Positions 16,516-24,956 of a stretch of 33,833 bases of DNA are shown here, one piece after another. The stretch covers positions 1 through 33,833 of the forward strand of contig JAOAPV010000001.1 of assembly GCA_025463055.1 (NCBI GenBank). Reading direction: 5' to 3'. The notes under the pieces are model-generated. The model saw only the letters and a list, made by a program, of their open reading frames with translations, ran no database searches and was not told where the DNA came from. This DNA is from Candidatus Acidiferrum typicum. Its GTDB lineage: Bacteria > Acidobacteriota > Terriglobia > Acidiferrales > UBA7541. A program made the translations under genes and the position numbers. How positions within the stretch are numbered: position 1 is the first letter of the stretch; the number at the start of each line of letters is the position of its first letter.

Positions 16516-17451
16516 ATGAACATCCTGCTCGTAGGCGAAGAATCCGTGGGCATCCGGACACTGCGGCTGCTGGCCGGATCCCGGCATAAAGTCGTGGGCG
16601 TGCTCGCGTCGCAAAAACCCCGATTCGGCGGCCCGGCCACACTCTGGAAGACGGCCCGGGAACTCGGCTACCGCACTTGGGCGCCGGAGAACGTAAGGCA
16701 GCCGGCGTTTGCCCGGCAGGTCCGAGAAGACGAGGTGGACTTGCTTCTTAATATCCACTCTCTCTATCTCATCCATACCGACGTCCTCCGCGCTCCCAAA
16801 ATCGGCAGCTTTAACCTTCATCCTGGCCCGCTGCCCCGCTTTGCAGGCTTGAACCCGGTGTGTTGGGCCCTGTACTTCGGAGAGAAGACCCACGGAGTCA
16901 CGCTACACCGAATGACGGCTGAGATCGACGCCGGACCGATCGTGTATCAGTCCGTCTTTCCCATCACAGAAACGGACACAGGGCTCTCCGTATCCCTTCG
17001 GTGTATGCAGGAAGGACTGCTGATGGTTCCGCGACTCCTTGCGGAGCTGACAGGGAATCCGGTTACATTGCCGGAGATTCCCCAGGATCTGACGCAGCGA
17101 CGGCGGCTTGGCCGCGAAGTTCCACATCGCGGTCGCATAATCTGGTCCCTTCCTGCGCGTCAGGTGGTCAACTTCGTCCGCGCATGCAATTTTTGCCCTT
17201 TCTTGTCGCCGTGGGGTTATCCGCAGACCCGCAAGGGTAAATGCGACTTAGGCATTGCAACAGCGACACTGACTGGATGCTCAGCCAGATCTCGTCCTGG
17301 CACGGTTGGAGGTCTCGATGACGCCGGCGTCAGGATTGCTTGCTCGGACGAATGGATTTCCGTCGGCAAAGTAAGCGTACGGGAGGAATTCTTGGACGCT
17401 GTCAAAATATTCCGAGTTGGCGATCAACTGGAGAACGGCGCAGAGAGCTGA
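16516..17451 (+). CDS. Formyltransferase (Fmt/ArnA-like, 10-formyl-THF dependent)
   Basis: A 311-aa formyl transferase. The Rossmann-like N-terminal domain begins MNILLVGEESVGIRTL. The catalytic triad is readable as N100 and H102 in FNLHPGPLPRFAG and D138 in EIDAGPI, with the same His-Asp spacing as in methionyl-tRNA formyltransferase. A C-terminal domain of about 110 residues follows and is not typical of Fmt. The usual SLLPR is replaced by PGPLPR, as in sugar and amine formyltransferases. ATG 16516 begins exactly at the first strand; GTG 16504 is an alternative. Its place between an adenylation enzyme and a carrier protein suggests N-formylation of an amino acid or amino sugar, not of initiator tRNA. 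The acceptor is inferred. Confidence 0.88.
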   Translation: MNILLVGEESVGIRTLRLLAGSRHKVVGVLASQKPRFGGPATLWKTARELGYRTWAPENVRQPAFARQVREDEVDLLLNIHSLYLIHTDVLRAPKIGSFNLHPGPLPRFAGLNPVCWALYFGEKTHGVTLHRMTAEIDAGPIVYQSVFPITETDTGLSVSLRCMQEGLLMVPRLLAELTGNPVTLPEIPQDLTQRRRLGREVPHRGRIIWSLPARQVVNFVRACNFCPFLSPWGYPQTRKGKCDLGIATATLTGCSARSRPGTVGGLDDAGVRIACSDEWISVGKVSVREEFLDAVKIFRVGDQLENGAES

Positions 17452-17513
17452 ACATCCAGATCTCTCGGAATCAGACGGGCGAATTTACGTTATGCGAATT
17501 TGTGGGGAAAAAA

Positions 17514-17774
17514 GTGAAGTATTCAGAGACAGTCGCGAATGAGGTTGCGGAGATCTTCTCCCAAGACCTGCACGTCGAAGTGCCTTCTCATGACTTCGAC
17601 CTTTTCACAGCCGGCATCCTTGACTCTCTTCAGCTCGTCGAATTGATCTTTCAATTGGAGGAGCAATTTGGCATTCAAATTTCATTAGCCGAGATTGACC
17701 TGCAAAATTTCCGCAGCATCGATTGCATCGCGTTGATGCTGGTCCGCCAGAACGGCAACGTCGCGCAGGAATAA
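17514..17774 (+). CDS. Acyl/peptidyl carrier protein
   Basis: An 86-aa acidic carrier protein. The phosphopantetheine site is S38 in GILDSLQLVEL. The four-helix pattern is clear: ETVANEVAEIFSQDL, then LQLVELIFQLEEQFGIQI, then ISLAEIDLQNFRSI and a last short helix. Length matches DltC and type II carrier proteins. GTG 17514 was chosen since GGGG lies 6 nt upstream and the first helix starts right after. The frame is open further upstream to 17340, but that part overlaps the formyltransferase gene and has no carrier-protein features. It is the last gene of the plus-strand operon and the natural partner of the adenylation enzyme. A phosphopantetheinyl transferase must come from elsewhere in the genome. 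Confidence 0.88.
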   Translation: MKYSETVANEVAEIFSQDLHVEVPSHDFDLFTAGILDSLQLVELIFQLEEQFGIQISLAEIDLQNFRSIDCIALMLVRQNGNVAQE

Positions 17775-18133
17775 GCCTGCCCACTGAGGTGAGTGAAGGC
17801 CGCCGCCTTATGGCCCTCGGTAGGGCCGTTCCAACTTCATCGCGTGTGGACGAGTTAGAGCTGCTTGGTTCCGCACAGCAAGGAGACTCGCAGTCGTTCG
17901 TCAGCGATCGAGATAATTGGAAACAGTCCCACCGCATATTGTCCTCAAGACCTCAGGTCCTATCACAAGGGCTGAGAAGTACAGGTTTCGTCTGCTACGG
18001 AGCAAAGCCAAGAACAAGGTTCTAGCCGCACTCATTGGCCGGAAGTAGCCGTTGGACCTTCCAGCCTCTCCTCTAATTGTTCATATGCACAGTGGATGTT
18101 AGGCACTGCGGCTGCCAGCGTGGAGTTGCTTGC
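17775..18133. other. Intergenic, nothing recognised
   Basis: About 360 nt after the carrier-protein gene. Short open frames exist on both strands but none has a ribosome site or recognisable motif, and no clear hairpin-plus-T-run terminator was found. Confidence 0.5.
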
Positions 18134-18433
18134 ATGGCAAACCGACAGAACTTTCTCGACAATCTAAAAAACCTGGGAATGGTCATGTCCGTTGCGTTGG
18201 AGCACACTCGAGACAATCTCGACCAATTCAGGACGAATGGAACTCTGGATCAGGTGAGGCAAGCAGAGTGGTTGGTTACCAAAATCCTAACCCTTGCGGC
18301 TCAATTAGAGAAAGAATTCGATGTCCTAGAAACCTCAATCGACAAGGCGGAGTTCATCAGGAGCTACGCCCCAATAAATCAGGTTAGTGCCGGGTTTTTG
18401 GGGTCAGCCTCGTCTCTCTGTTCAGGCCAATAG
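18134..18433 (+). CDS. Small helical protein, unknown function
   Basis: A 99-aa hypothetical protein starting at ATG 18134 with GGAG 9 nt upstream. Residues 1-75 look helical and amphipathic (FLDNLKNLGMVMSVALEHTRDN, then VRQAEWLVTKILTLAAQLEKEF), and the last 25 residues are weakly structured (GFLGSASSLCSGQ). No domain was recognised. Acidic and leucine-rich composition supports a real protein, but the isolated setting, between two stretches of apparently empty DNA, lowers certainty. The frame extends upstream to 18077, but that extra part is cysteine-rich and unlike the rest. Confidence 0.55.
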   Translation: MANRQNFLDNLKNLGMVMSVALEHTRDNLDQFRTNGTLDQVRQAEWLVTKILTLAAQLEKEFDVLETSIDKAEFIRSYAPINQVSAGFLGSASSLCSGQ

Positions 18434-18865
18434 AGCGTGTCCCAAGTAGCGGAATATACACCTATATATTAATGATAGACGAAGCTGAGTGCCCTTTCGG
18501 GAGGGGGAGTGAGTCTCGAGATGATAACTACCATGTTTTCAGTGAGTTACATCGGACGAGAAGATAACGCAAGACATTCAGGAAGAACACCGGGAAGGGC
18601 GCGAAATCGGCTCTTCAGGATGATTTTCGGCCCCCAAGGCTGATCATCCATGATCCTGCAATATGGTCTTTTTCAGGAATATCTTATGCACTGTGATTAC
18701 AAAGTATTTGCAGTTCTTTGCGGGGAACCGATATTCCGACGATGTGATGCTCTCGCAACTCGGCGAGTTTCGGCTTAATGCGCCTGAAAATCTCATCGGC
18801 CATTTATGCTCTTCATCGCCGTAACTCTTCCCAACATCTGTATCGGGTAGTTTACAGCACCGTGA
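18434..18865. other. Intergenic, nothing recognised
   Basis: About 430 nt between a plus gene and the 3' end of a minus gene. It is relatively AT-rich (for example around 18460-18480) with no convincing open frame, RNA or repeat. A transcription terminator for one or both neighbours may lie here but could not be pinned down by eye. Confidence 0.45.
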
Positions 18866-19543
18866 CTATGCCCCTAGCTCTCTCTTTCCTGCGCCGGTGC
18901 CTTTTGTCGGAACCTCGAAACCTCTAGCTTCCCGAATAGCGCTGCTCTTTCCACGGATATCGCCGTAGGCGTGATAACCATTGCGCTCCCAGAACCCCAG
19001 CCGGTCGTGGTCGAGAAGCATAAATCCACGCACCCCCTTCACGCTTTTCCAAGCATAGAGATGCGGCACGACCAGCCGCACAGGCCCACCGTGTTCTGCG
19101 GCCAGCGGCTCGCCGTCGTGCTCAGAGGCGAAAAGAACATTCGACCGCTGCAAATCCGGCAGTGGCACATTCGCCGTGTAGCCTTCTTCCGCAAGCACCA
19201 GCGCGAATAGCGCTTCCGGATTTGCCTTGACCAGCATCATCACATTCGTGAACAGCATACCTTTCCATCGATTGTCCAGGCGGCTCCAGCGCGTCACGCA
19301 GTGAAAATCGGAGGTCACCTCCGTTTGCTGCAGCGCGCGAAACTCCTCCCAGGTCAGCCGGATGGGCTCTTCCACCATTCCTGAAATCTTGAAATCCCAT
19401 TTTGCCGCATCGAACCGCGGGACGCTCCCGTAGTGCAACACGGGCCACTTCAGCGTCAGCGACTGTCCGGGCGGCAAGCGCCCATCCGCTTTGGCTTTCT
19501 TCTCCAATTCCCGCCGGTCTTTCAAATCCCCGAACAATGCCAC
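18866..19543 (-). CDS. Sulfite-oxidase-like molybdopterin oxidoreductase (YuiH type)
   Basis: A 225-aa protein with the SUOX/MsrP molybdopterin fold and no extra domains. Visible signatures are PPGQSLTLKWPVLHYGSVPRFD, FKISGMVEEPIRLTWEEF, DFHCVTRWSRLDNRWKG with the molybdenum-ligand Cys82, GYTANVPLPDL, EHGGPVRLVVPHLYAWKSVK and GFWERNGYHAYGD. There is no Tat signal, so a cytoplasmic location is likely, as for the short YuiH-type members. The frame is open to ATG 19663, but the extra 40 residues do not resemble the family. GTG 19543 was chosen because GGGAG lies 7 nt upstream. The electron donor and substrate are unknown. A broken MOSC-domain gene, also linked to molybdenum cofactor, lies upstream on the same strand. 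Confidence 0.88.
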   Translation of the reverse strand: MALFGDLKDRRELEKKAKADGRLPPGQSLTLKWPVLHYGSVPRFDAAKWDFKISGMVEEPIRLTWEEFRALQQTEVTSDFHCVTRWSRLDNRWKGMLFTNVMMLVKANPEALFALVLAEEGYTANVPLPDLQRSNVLFASEHDGEPLAAEHGGPVRLVVPHLYAWKSVKGVRGFMLLDHDRLGFWERNGYHAYGDIRGKSSAIREARGFEVPTKGTGAGKRELGA

Positions 19544-20241
19544 CTTTAATCTCCCATCTCCCAAAGGATTAGATACCAAATCCCTGATATCGACTCCCAA
19601 TCTGCTGTTATGCCACGGCGGTTTGACCACTTGCCATCTCGCCGTCACCCGATGACCGAACAATCTTCAGTGATCGGCGCAAATCTCGCAATTCCACGCA
19701 AGACAAGCAGCTCTCCTTGTTCGGGTGACATCGTTCTGGGTTCTCCTATCTATTTCATTTTCTCGCAAACGCCCCCTCTCCATCGCAATCCGAATACGAC
19801 GACGTTACTGGATCTGCGTAAAAGGGCGGGCAGCAGGAAGAGCGCGAAGCATGAGCAAATCGCGACAAATCCCTGTTTTCGAATCGGAGTCGGGGACATG
19901 CTGGACGAAGGAGTTTGGGCGGAAATCAGGATTGGCTGTTACCTCCCGAATCGGCTGAACTCGCTGCCTCCCTCTGGTAAGCGCACCAATATTCGAATCG
20001 TTATCTGGCCGCAACGTCCGCCCAAGAACGGATCGTCACAGCACTAGGCGTCATCGAAAAAAGATCCAAGTGATGTCGGCGGGCCTTCAGATCGCCCAAA
20101 AAAGGAGAATGCAAGAAGACTGCCCCCCGCAGCGAATGACTTCCCGAAAGCCCGGTTCTTGGCAAATTCGATTCGCAGTTGATACCGACAGGGTTTCTCG
20201 TGAAACTGCCTTGCCTCGTACGCGGGCCAGCCGAGGAGCTG
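19544..20241. other. Long stretch without a supported gene
   Basis: About 700 nt upstream of the molybdopterin gene and downstream of the MOSC remnant. Open frames of up to about 145 codons occur on the plus strand but are arginine/proline/serine-rich, lack ribosome sites and match nothing recognisable. The region probably holds the promoter of the minus-strand oxidoreductase and decayed sequence. Confidence 0.5.
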
Positions 20242-20535
20242 CTAGATGTGAGCTGGCCGCAGCCTGACGGAATCACCACGGCGAACCGTACCACCTTCCA
20301 ACACAGAGGCGTAAATGCCCACGTTAGCCCGGTTATGCCGGGCTGCTGCGCAGGATACCTGTATCCTGCGGGAGGTCGCCCTGAGGGAGTGTTGTCATTA
20401 CGCAACGAGGACAGGGACCTGTGACGCTCAGGCGAACGGAATTCTCGATCGCGAGCACTTGCCGATCCAGGCATTCTCCCCGAAATCCCTCTCGCCGTAC
20501 GGGGTCTCCACCACGATGCGGCTCAAGATTGAGGC
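20242..20535 (-). pseudogene. MOSC-domain protein, frameshifted and 5'-truncated
   Basis: Three minus-strand frames together spell the C-terminal half of a MOSC (molybdenum cofactor sulfurase C-terminal) protein. First comes RIVVETPYGERDFGENAWIG, then, after a shift near 20462, QVLAIENSVRLSVTGPCPRC and MTTLPQGDLPQDTGILR. After a second shift near 20350 comes AAARHNRANVGIYASV followed by GGTVRRGDSVRL and a TAG at 20242. The GPCPRC cysteine motif and the D-P-G-ILRT segment are typical of the family. The N-terminal half is absent. Two independent shifts plus truncation make a pseudogene more likely than sequencing error. Confidence 0.78.
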
Positions 20536-20882
20536 GGTTTTCGAGCATTGTGCGGAGCAGTCCGAATACTACGATGACTACAACGGGGCAAACATTGCAC
20601 TGATTATCTTCGCCGTGTCCCACGCTGGCTTTGTTGTCCGCGTCTAAATTTTCACTCCCTGCGCCGATTTTTTCTTCAGCCGTTTGCCGCCCTATTGCAA
20701 CCATCTCGCGCCTGAGAGATGGCCAAGCGAACACCTGATTGTTCTTGACCCCAATAACAACCATGCTTTCGGCACGCTGACGGAAGGCTGGCTCTTGCTT
20801 TTCTTACTTTAAGACCTTTCAAGGCCCGATTCCTTCTCGAATCAGTCAGAGAAGTGCGAGCAGCCAGCAGGGACAGAACACA
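20536..20882. other. Intergenic, possible remnant
   Basis: A minus frame stays open through 20764 and joins one frame of the MOSC remnant, but its sequence does not look like the MOSC N-terminal domain. No ribosome site or motif was found. The AGGGACAG-like site just before 20883 serves the next plus gene. Confidence 0.4.
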
Positions 20883-21080
20883 ATGAAGACTCTCTTCTAT
20901 ATTTTAAGAAAATACGGCAATGGAACATTTCGGTGGGTCGAAGCAGTAAATGACGTTGACACTGCCGAGGCTCGCATGCGGCAATTATGTGCGGAATCGC
21001 AAGACGAGTTCGTTGTTTTTAGAAATATCGACTTGCGTGTAGTGGCCATGGCGAGCGAAAACACCTATAAGCGGCTTTAG
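20883..21080 (+). CDS. Small conserved-type protein, unknown function
   Basis: A 65-aa protein: FYILRKYGNGTFRWVEAVND, a short helix (AEARMRQLCAES) and a beta strand (DEFVVFRNIDLRVV). The alternation suggests a compact alpha/beta fold. An AGGGACAG-like site precedes ATG 20883. A weakly similar layout (F-x-x-VEA, basic helix, E-x-x-IF) is seen in the minus-strand gene at 27526-27891, so the two may be distant paralogues. No known domain was recognised. Confidence 0.62.
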   Translation: MKTLFYILRKYGNGTFRWVEAVNDVDTAEARMRQLCAESQDEFVVFRNIDLRVVAMASENTYKRL

Positions 21081-21217
21081 GCGGATAAAGGGTGCGTGTG
21101 TAGCGAAGAAGTTGGTGAAGAAGTTCTAAAGGGGTGGGCCGGCTAGCCTATGGGCATTATTCAAAGGATTAAAGATTTCTTGAGGGCTTCTGGGAAACCA
21201 TGGCCGCCGATCGCGAA

Positions 21218-21430
21218 ATGACGACCCCACGACGGTTTCGATGGCCAGTGTCGGAACACAACATGCGTGATGTTGCCTTGCTTGCATTAGCGGCCCTCCT
21301 GTTTTTGGCATGGGGACTAAGCTATTTGGTATTTCGGGTCGCTGGAGTTCTAATTCATCTCCTGCTGGTTCTTGCGCTCGTATCTATGATGTTTCACGCC
21401 TTCAGCGGAAAACGTACCGCTCCGCGATAG
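21218..21430 (+). CDS. Small membrane protein (lmo0937/DUF5670-like)
   Basis: A 70-aa protein with two membrane segments, DVALLALAALLFLAWGLSYLV and GVLIHLLLVLALVSMMFHAF, ending in a basic tail, SGKRTAPR. The IHLLLV-AL pattern and short C-terminal basic end fit the lmo0937-type family of tiny inner-membrane proteins, often stress-linked. The start is uncertain: ATG 21200, 21218 and 21263 are all in frame. Family members are usually about 50 aa, which favours 21263. ATG 21218 overlaps the stop of a 23-codon frame (21150-21221) as ATGA, which could be a leader peptide, but that is weak. The C-terminal two thirds of the call is the secure part. Confidence 0.65.
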   Translation: MTTPRRFRWPVSEHNMRDVALLALAALLFLAWGLSYLVFRVAGVLIHLLLVLALVSMMFHAFSGKRTAPR

Positions 21431-21994
21431 TTAGGCTATCGTTCTCTGTGAAATCGCTGTCGAGTTCCCAACAGACACCACCTTGTAGTTGTGCTACATC
21501 AAATTCAGTTTCCCGGCCTAAAGGAACCAGATTCCAGAAGTTGATATTTCTCGGATAGAGACGGACGGAAGTCTTCGCTGGATTGGAACCTCGCACACTC
21601 TTGAGTCCGCGGTTACCTGCGTCGAGATTCTGGCGGCTTCTTGATGCGGCGATGATCGTGACTCATGACGAAAAAGCAATAGAGCACGCTGAAGTGATCA
21701 TCGGAACAGTGAATAAGTCTATCGAGGCAATCGCTTCCCGGTGATTACGGAAAAAGGTAAGCCAGCGTGTGGCCGGCTCCGAACCTTGACGTGTCCGTTT
21801 CGTCAAGAGGCGAACCAGCGTTCGAGGCACAGGCCGATAAATCGAAAGATGGCTCGGAGTCATAACAGAACAGTGGCGGGAGGGCGGCTATGTCACTGAT
21901 TTCAAAGTCGGCCAGAGTTTTGGCGAACCACAGGCGAAAAACGGAATGACATCGCGGGATTCCCCGCCAGGAAGTACTTGCAAAGACAAGTTCT
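21431..21994. other. Intergenic, nothing secure
   Basis: About 560 nt between converging genes. One short plus frame near 21640-21740 (AAMIVTHDEKAIEHAEVIIG) has a protein-like look and could be a gene remnant, but it is too short to name. No terminator or RNA was identified. Confidence 0.4.
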
Positions 21995-22546
21995 CTAAGC
22001 GGTCCTGCGCCTCTTGTGCGGACGGTGTTTGATTGTTTTGTGTTTCGTTTCAGGAGCCTTCGCTTGTGATTTTACGGCTAAATCCGAGTTAAACGTATCG
22101 CCGACCATTTTCCAAGTACCATCCGACTGCTTCTTCCAAACCGCCATATCCTTACCTTGATCGGTAATCGGTTTGCCGTTGGCCCCGTCGAAGGCCGTCT
22201 GATAAGTGTAGATCGTATAAGCGAGATCGCCCGACCGAGCGACTTCCAATTTATTGATTTGCCAATCGATGGTGAACCCTGGGTTGCTCATCAGCTTGGC
22301 CCATTCTGCCCTGATCGCGGCCTTGCCGTGAACCAGCGGTGAGTTGGGTGGGAGCCAGGAGGCATCATCCGCGTAATTGGCAACCACACCGTTAACATCA
22401 TTCGCCTGCGCACCTTTAAGTGTCGCGGCATCTGCCTCTCGGATAGCACGCTCGTCTTGAGCACGCGTATCTATTGGTTCCTTTTGGCAACTGACGCAGC
22501 AACAGGCCGCGAGTGTCAGTATCAGCGCGGTTCGATAATTGGGCAT
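21995..22546 (-). CDS. SnoaL-like / DUF4440 lipoprotein
   Basis: A 183-aa secreted protein with a lipoprotein signal (ALILTLAACCCVSC) and an NTF2-like domain. The core shows RAQDERAIREADAATLKGA, VNGVVANYADDASWLPPNSP, VHGKAAIRAEWAKLM and YTYQTAFDGANGKPITDQGK with DGTWKMVGDTFNSDL. This is the pattern of the SnoaL/ketosteroid-isomerase-like DUF4440 group. The C-terminal 25 residues are a basic, lysine/arginine-rich tail. GAGGGAG precedes ATG 22546. These proteins have a small-molecule pocket, but their roles are mostly unknown. It stands alone between plus-strand neighbours. Confidence 0.85.
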   Translation of the reverse strand: MPNYRTALILTLAACCCVSCQKEPIDTRAQDERAIREADAATLKGAQANDVNGVVANYADDASWLPPNSPLVHGKAAIRAEWAKLMSNPGFTIDWQINKLEVARSGDLAYTIYTYQTAFDGANGKPITDQGKDMAVWKKQSDGTWKMVGDTFNSDLAVKSQAKAPETKHKTIKHRPHKRRRTA

Positions 22547-22743
22547 GAGACTCCCTCTGAAGTGAACATCGGCAAGGGTACACCTAGGACCAAAGTGAGG
22601 TCTAGATAGTCATGCCTTCGGCTTTGCTCCATAGCTGCCGATCCGCAGGGCTATTAGAGCGAATCGTAAATGAATTACGCGAGTCTCCTCGCCATGACCT
22701 TAACACGCTGCCCTGGACGTGAGAGCATAGGCCCGGAGGATTC

Positions 22744-23031
22744 ATGGATATCTTGGTGGCATTGAGGCAAGAAGAAGCGAAGTGGGAGAAGCAGGCGGAG
22801 GAGGCTCGACAACAATTGGAGACTGTGCGTGCAGCGATGAAGCTCTTCCGTGGCGAGACTGGCAAACGGATCAGCGGTTTGGGTCGCAGTGGCAAAGCGA
22901 CTGGCAGTAGGAGTGCTAAAACGACTAGTGGGAAGAAACGAGTGATGTCTGCCGCTGCGAGAGCGAGGATTTCGAAGGCATCAAAAGAGCGGTGGGCAAA
23001 GTTTAGAGCAGCGAAGGCTAAGGGTAAATAA
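22744..23031 (+). CDS. Small basic coiled-coil protein
   Basis: A 95-aa protein. Residues 1-37 form a likely coiled coil (LRQEEAKWEKQAEEARQQLE). The rest is a lysine/arginine/serine/alanine-rich tail ending RARISKASKERWAKFRAAKA, a motif seen in many small Acidobacteria proteins and in histone-like tails. GGAGG lies just before ATG 22744. DNA or RNA binding is plausible from the charge but is inference. Confidence 0.78.
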   Translation: MDILVALRQEEAKWEKQAEEARQQLETVRAAMKLFRGETGKRISGLGRSGKATGSRSAKTTSGKKRVMSAAARARISKASKERWAKFRAAKAKGK

Positions 23032-23171
23032 GGCCGCTAATTTTGCACAGCGCGTCCACAGATAACGGTGCCACAGTTACGACAATTCAACAACGGAACG
23101 GTTCCTTCATGGACGTTTGACCGCTCCCAATGTCGTCCGGTCCCCATTGGAAGGTTCCCCGGCGCGGCTAG

Positions 23172-23711
23172 TCAGGCCCATTTATCTAGCTTTAGCTTGA
23201 GGGCGTCCGCGATTGTTATGGCGTACATCGCAAATGCGGCCATCGCCACGATCTCTATAATTTCGCTGTCATTGATTCCATGTCGCTTCAGGGCATCGTA
23301 ATCCGCATCGGTCAAACTCTTTGGATCAGTTCCAGCCTTCACGGAGAAACGTATAATTTCCCGTGTGCGATCTGGGCGAAGGGCGTTGAGATTGTTGACC
23401 AAATTCTTACACGTCTCTACGTCTGCCTTTAGAATCCTGCAAAATGCGAGATGTGCAGCTTCGCAGTATTCACATTTCTTGGCTGCGGAAATGGCGACAA
23501 ATATCATTTCTTTAAGGACTTCGGATATCGAACCGCGTGTGCTGATATTGCGGTATACGCCCCAAGTTCCTTCCAGAACAGCGGGACTGTTCGCCAAGGT
23601 TGTGAAGAAGTTCGGAACAAAGCGAAGATGCTTTACATCCAAGATTTCTTTATAGGTGCGATTAGTTGCGTCGGAAGCAGTTTCCTCCTGGATGATGCTA
23701 AATTTGGCCAT
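23172..23711 (-). CDS. AhpD-like carboxymuconolactone decarboxylase family protein
   Basis: A 179-aa all-helical protein of the AhpD/CMD superfamily, peroxidase-related subgroup. The redox motif is readable as C80-EY-C83 with H87 (KKCEYCEAAH), and a further C91 follows. This CxxCxxxH arrangement supports a thiol peroxidase or disulfide-reductase role against peroxides. FVPNFFTTLANSPAVLEGTW and IIEIVAMAAFAMYAITIADAL are typical framing helices. AGGAGG lies upstream of ATG 23711. It appears monocistronic. The electron donor is unknown. Confidence 0.92.
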   Translation of the reverse strand: MAKFSIIQEETASDATNRTYKEILDVKHLRFVPNFFTTLANSPAVLEGTWGVYRNISTRGSISEVLKEMIFVAISAAKKCEYCEAAHLAFCRILKADVETCKNLVNNLNALRPDRTREIIRFSVKAGTDPKSLTDADYDALKRHGINDSEIIEIVAMAAFAMYAITIADALKLKLDKWA

Positions 23712-23946
23712 CGAAGTACCTCCTCAGAATGCCGAAGCGGTTCGCATGCGGATACAAACCCGGCCACAGATTTCGGCAATAGGGAATTGTTATGGACGTT
23801 GCTCTCGATGCAGTTACGACGTCAAGTAAAATACATTGAACGGCCAGTGTAGGGTGTCGAACAAAAGGTGCCCACGGCTGAAGGGTCACAAGGTCTGTAA
23901 GCTTTCGCATCGAAGCGAGCGACCGTTAGAGCCAGAGCCAACGAAT

Positions 23947-24174
23947 TCAACTTAAACGTCTTCCAAGCGCATCATGTCCGACTAGGCTTCCCGTCCAGTC
24001 GCAATCGTTCGAAGGGCATTCAAGTTTAAAGATTTTTTCATTCAATTCTTCGGCTCGGATTGGCACAGGCGAGGAAACAGAACTAGTTATCCACCAATCG
24101 CACTTTGGACATTTGAACAGCAACGTGTATGAATATTCGCTCAGCGGATCGTCTTGAGATTTTTCCCTGTCCAC
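23947..24174 (-). CDS. Small zinc-ribbon-like protein
   Basis: A 75-aa protein with two cysteine pairs, CPKCDWW and CPSNDC, spaced about 30 residues apart, which fits a zinc ribbon. The start is taken as GTG 24174, 6 nt after the stop of the upstream minus gene, so the two are probably co-transcribed. The AGGAG there touches the start codon, so the exact start is uncertain. No function can be named. Confidence 0.6.
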   Translation of the reverse strand: MDREKSQDDPLSEYSYTLLFKCPKCDWWITSSVSSPVPIRAEELNEKIFKLECPSNDCDWTGSLVGHDALGRRLS

Positions 24175-24180
24175 TCCTGC

Positions 24181-24453
24181 TTATGCCGCCTCAGCAGTTT
24201 GGCGGCTTTCAGCATCGGACCCGTGCTGTTTCACCATTTTATTGTAAACGCCCATCAACAAAAATGGCGCTGCCCACTGTCCGACAAACAGAGAAGCATC
24301 TTTCTTACCTGCCATTCTCAGTATCGCTGAAGCGGCCATTGAACCCAGTGCCGCGCCCAAATAAGCCGAGGACGGAATTTGCGAAGTCTGGGATTCAATC
24401 ATCGCAGTTACATTGTCCTCGCGTGCTCCGGCTACCTTGCTCTCGGTTTTCAT
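24181..24453 (-). CDS. Small protein with hydrophobic core, unknown function
   Basis: A 90-aa protein starting at ATG 24453 after AGGAGG. The middle has two weakly hydrophobic segments, SSAYLGAALGSMAASAILRM and ASLFVGQWAAPFLLMGVYNKM, which may be membrane-associated helices with GxxxA/SxxxS-type packing. The ends are polar. It is followed 6 nt later by the zinc-ribbon gene. No family was named. Confidence 0.75.
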   Translation of the reverse strand: MKTESKVAGAREDNVTAMIESQTSQIPSSAYLGAALGSMAASAILRMAGKKDASLFVGQWAAPFLLMGVYNKMVKQHGSDAESRQTAEAA

Positions 24454-24594
24454 ATATTCCTCCTGATTGTGAAATTATTTTCGAATGACTTTTCGCTCTT
24501 AGATGGTCACGTTGTTCACTTTCCGGACGTACCCCGCACCTCGGGAGGAAGCGGAGCGTCAATTAAGATTGGCGTTCCGCCTTCACTCAGGATC

Positions 24595-24831
24595 TTAGAC
24601 CGACCCGACTTTGACGCCCCGTGACTCGAATCTCTGCGCGGTTTCGCTCTTGCGACGAGCGAGTCCGGCCAAACCGGCAAGACCCAGCAAGCCAAGCCAG
24701 GACCAATTGCGGCGCGACTCACCGTCGTAGCGCGTTGCGGTGTTATCCCTGCTTTGCGGCTCTACGCTTTGCGCGGACGCAAGACAGCTTGAACTCAAAA
24801 CCAAGGCGAATACTACTAAGAACTTCTTCAT
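24595..24831 (-). CDS. Secreted small protein with WGxxGxxG-type C-terminal motif
   Basis: A 78-aa protein with a signal peptide (MKKFLVVFALVLSSSCLASAQ) and a short polar middle. Its C-terminal segment, NWSWLGLLGLAGLAGLARRKSE, contains the WLGLLGLAGLAGL repeat followed by arginines. This matches the WGxxGxxG-CTERM type of membrane-tethering tail. GGAGGG precedes ATG 24831; the frame is open further upstream but that part is not protein-like. Probably anchored in the inner membrane with most of its mature part outside. Function unknown. Confidence 0.8.
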   Translation of the reverse strand: MKKFLVVFALVLSSSCLASAQSVEPQSRDNTATRYDGESRRNWSWLGLLGLAGLAGLARRKSETAQRFESRGVKVGSV

Positions 24832-24956
24832 AAACCCTCCTTGACCATCCTGCGAGATAGCGCGGCCAATCACCATACCCAGAAGCAGGGGGATTGAATT
24901 TGAAGCGCGGTAGATACGTCTACGCGTGGCACCAATGTAGGGAGAAGCACGCGAGA

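Noticed and set aside
19610-20047. Plus-strand 145-codon frame
   Set aside because: No domain, no ribosome site and a composition like random GC-rich DNA.
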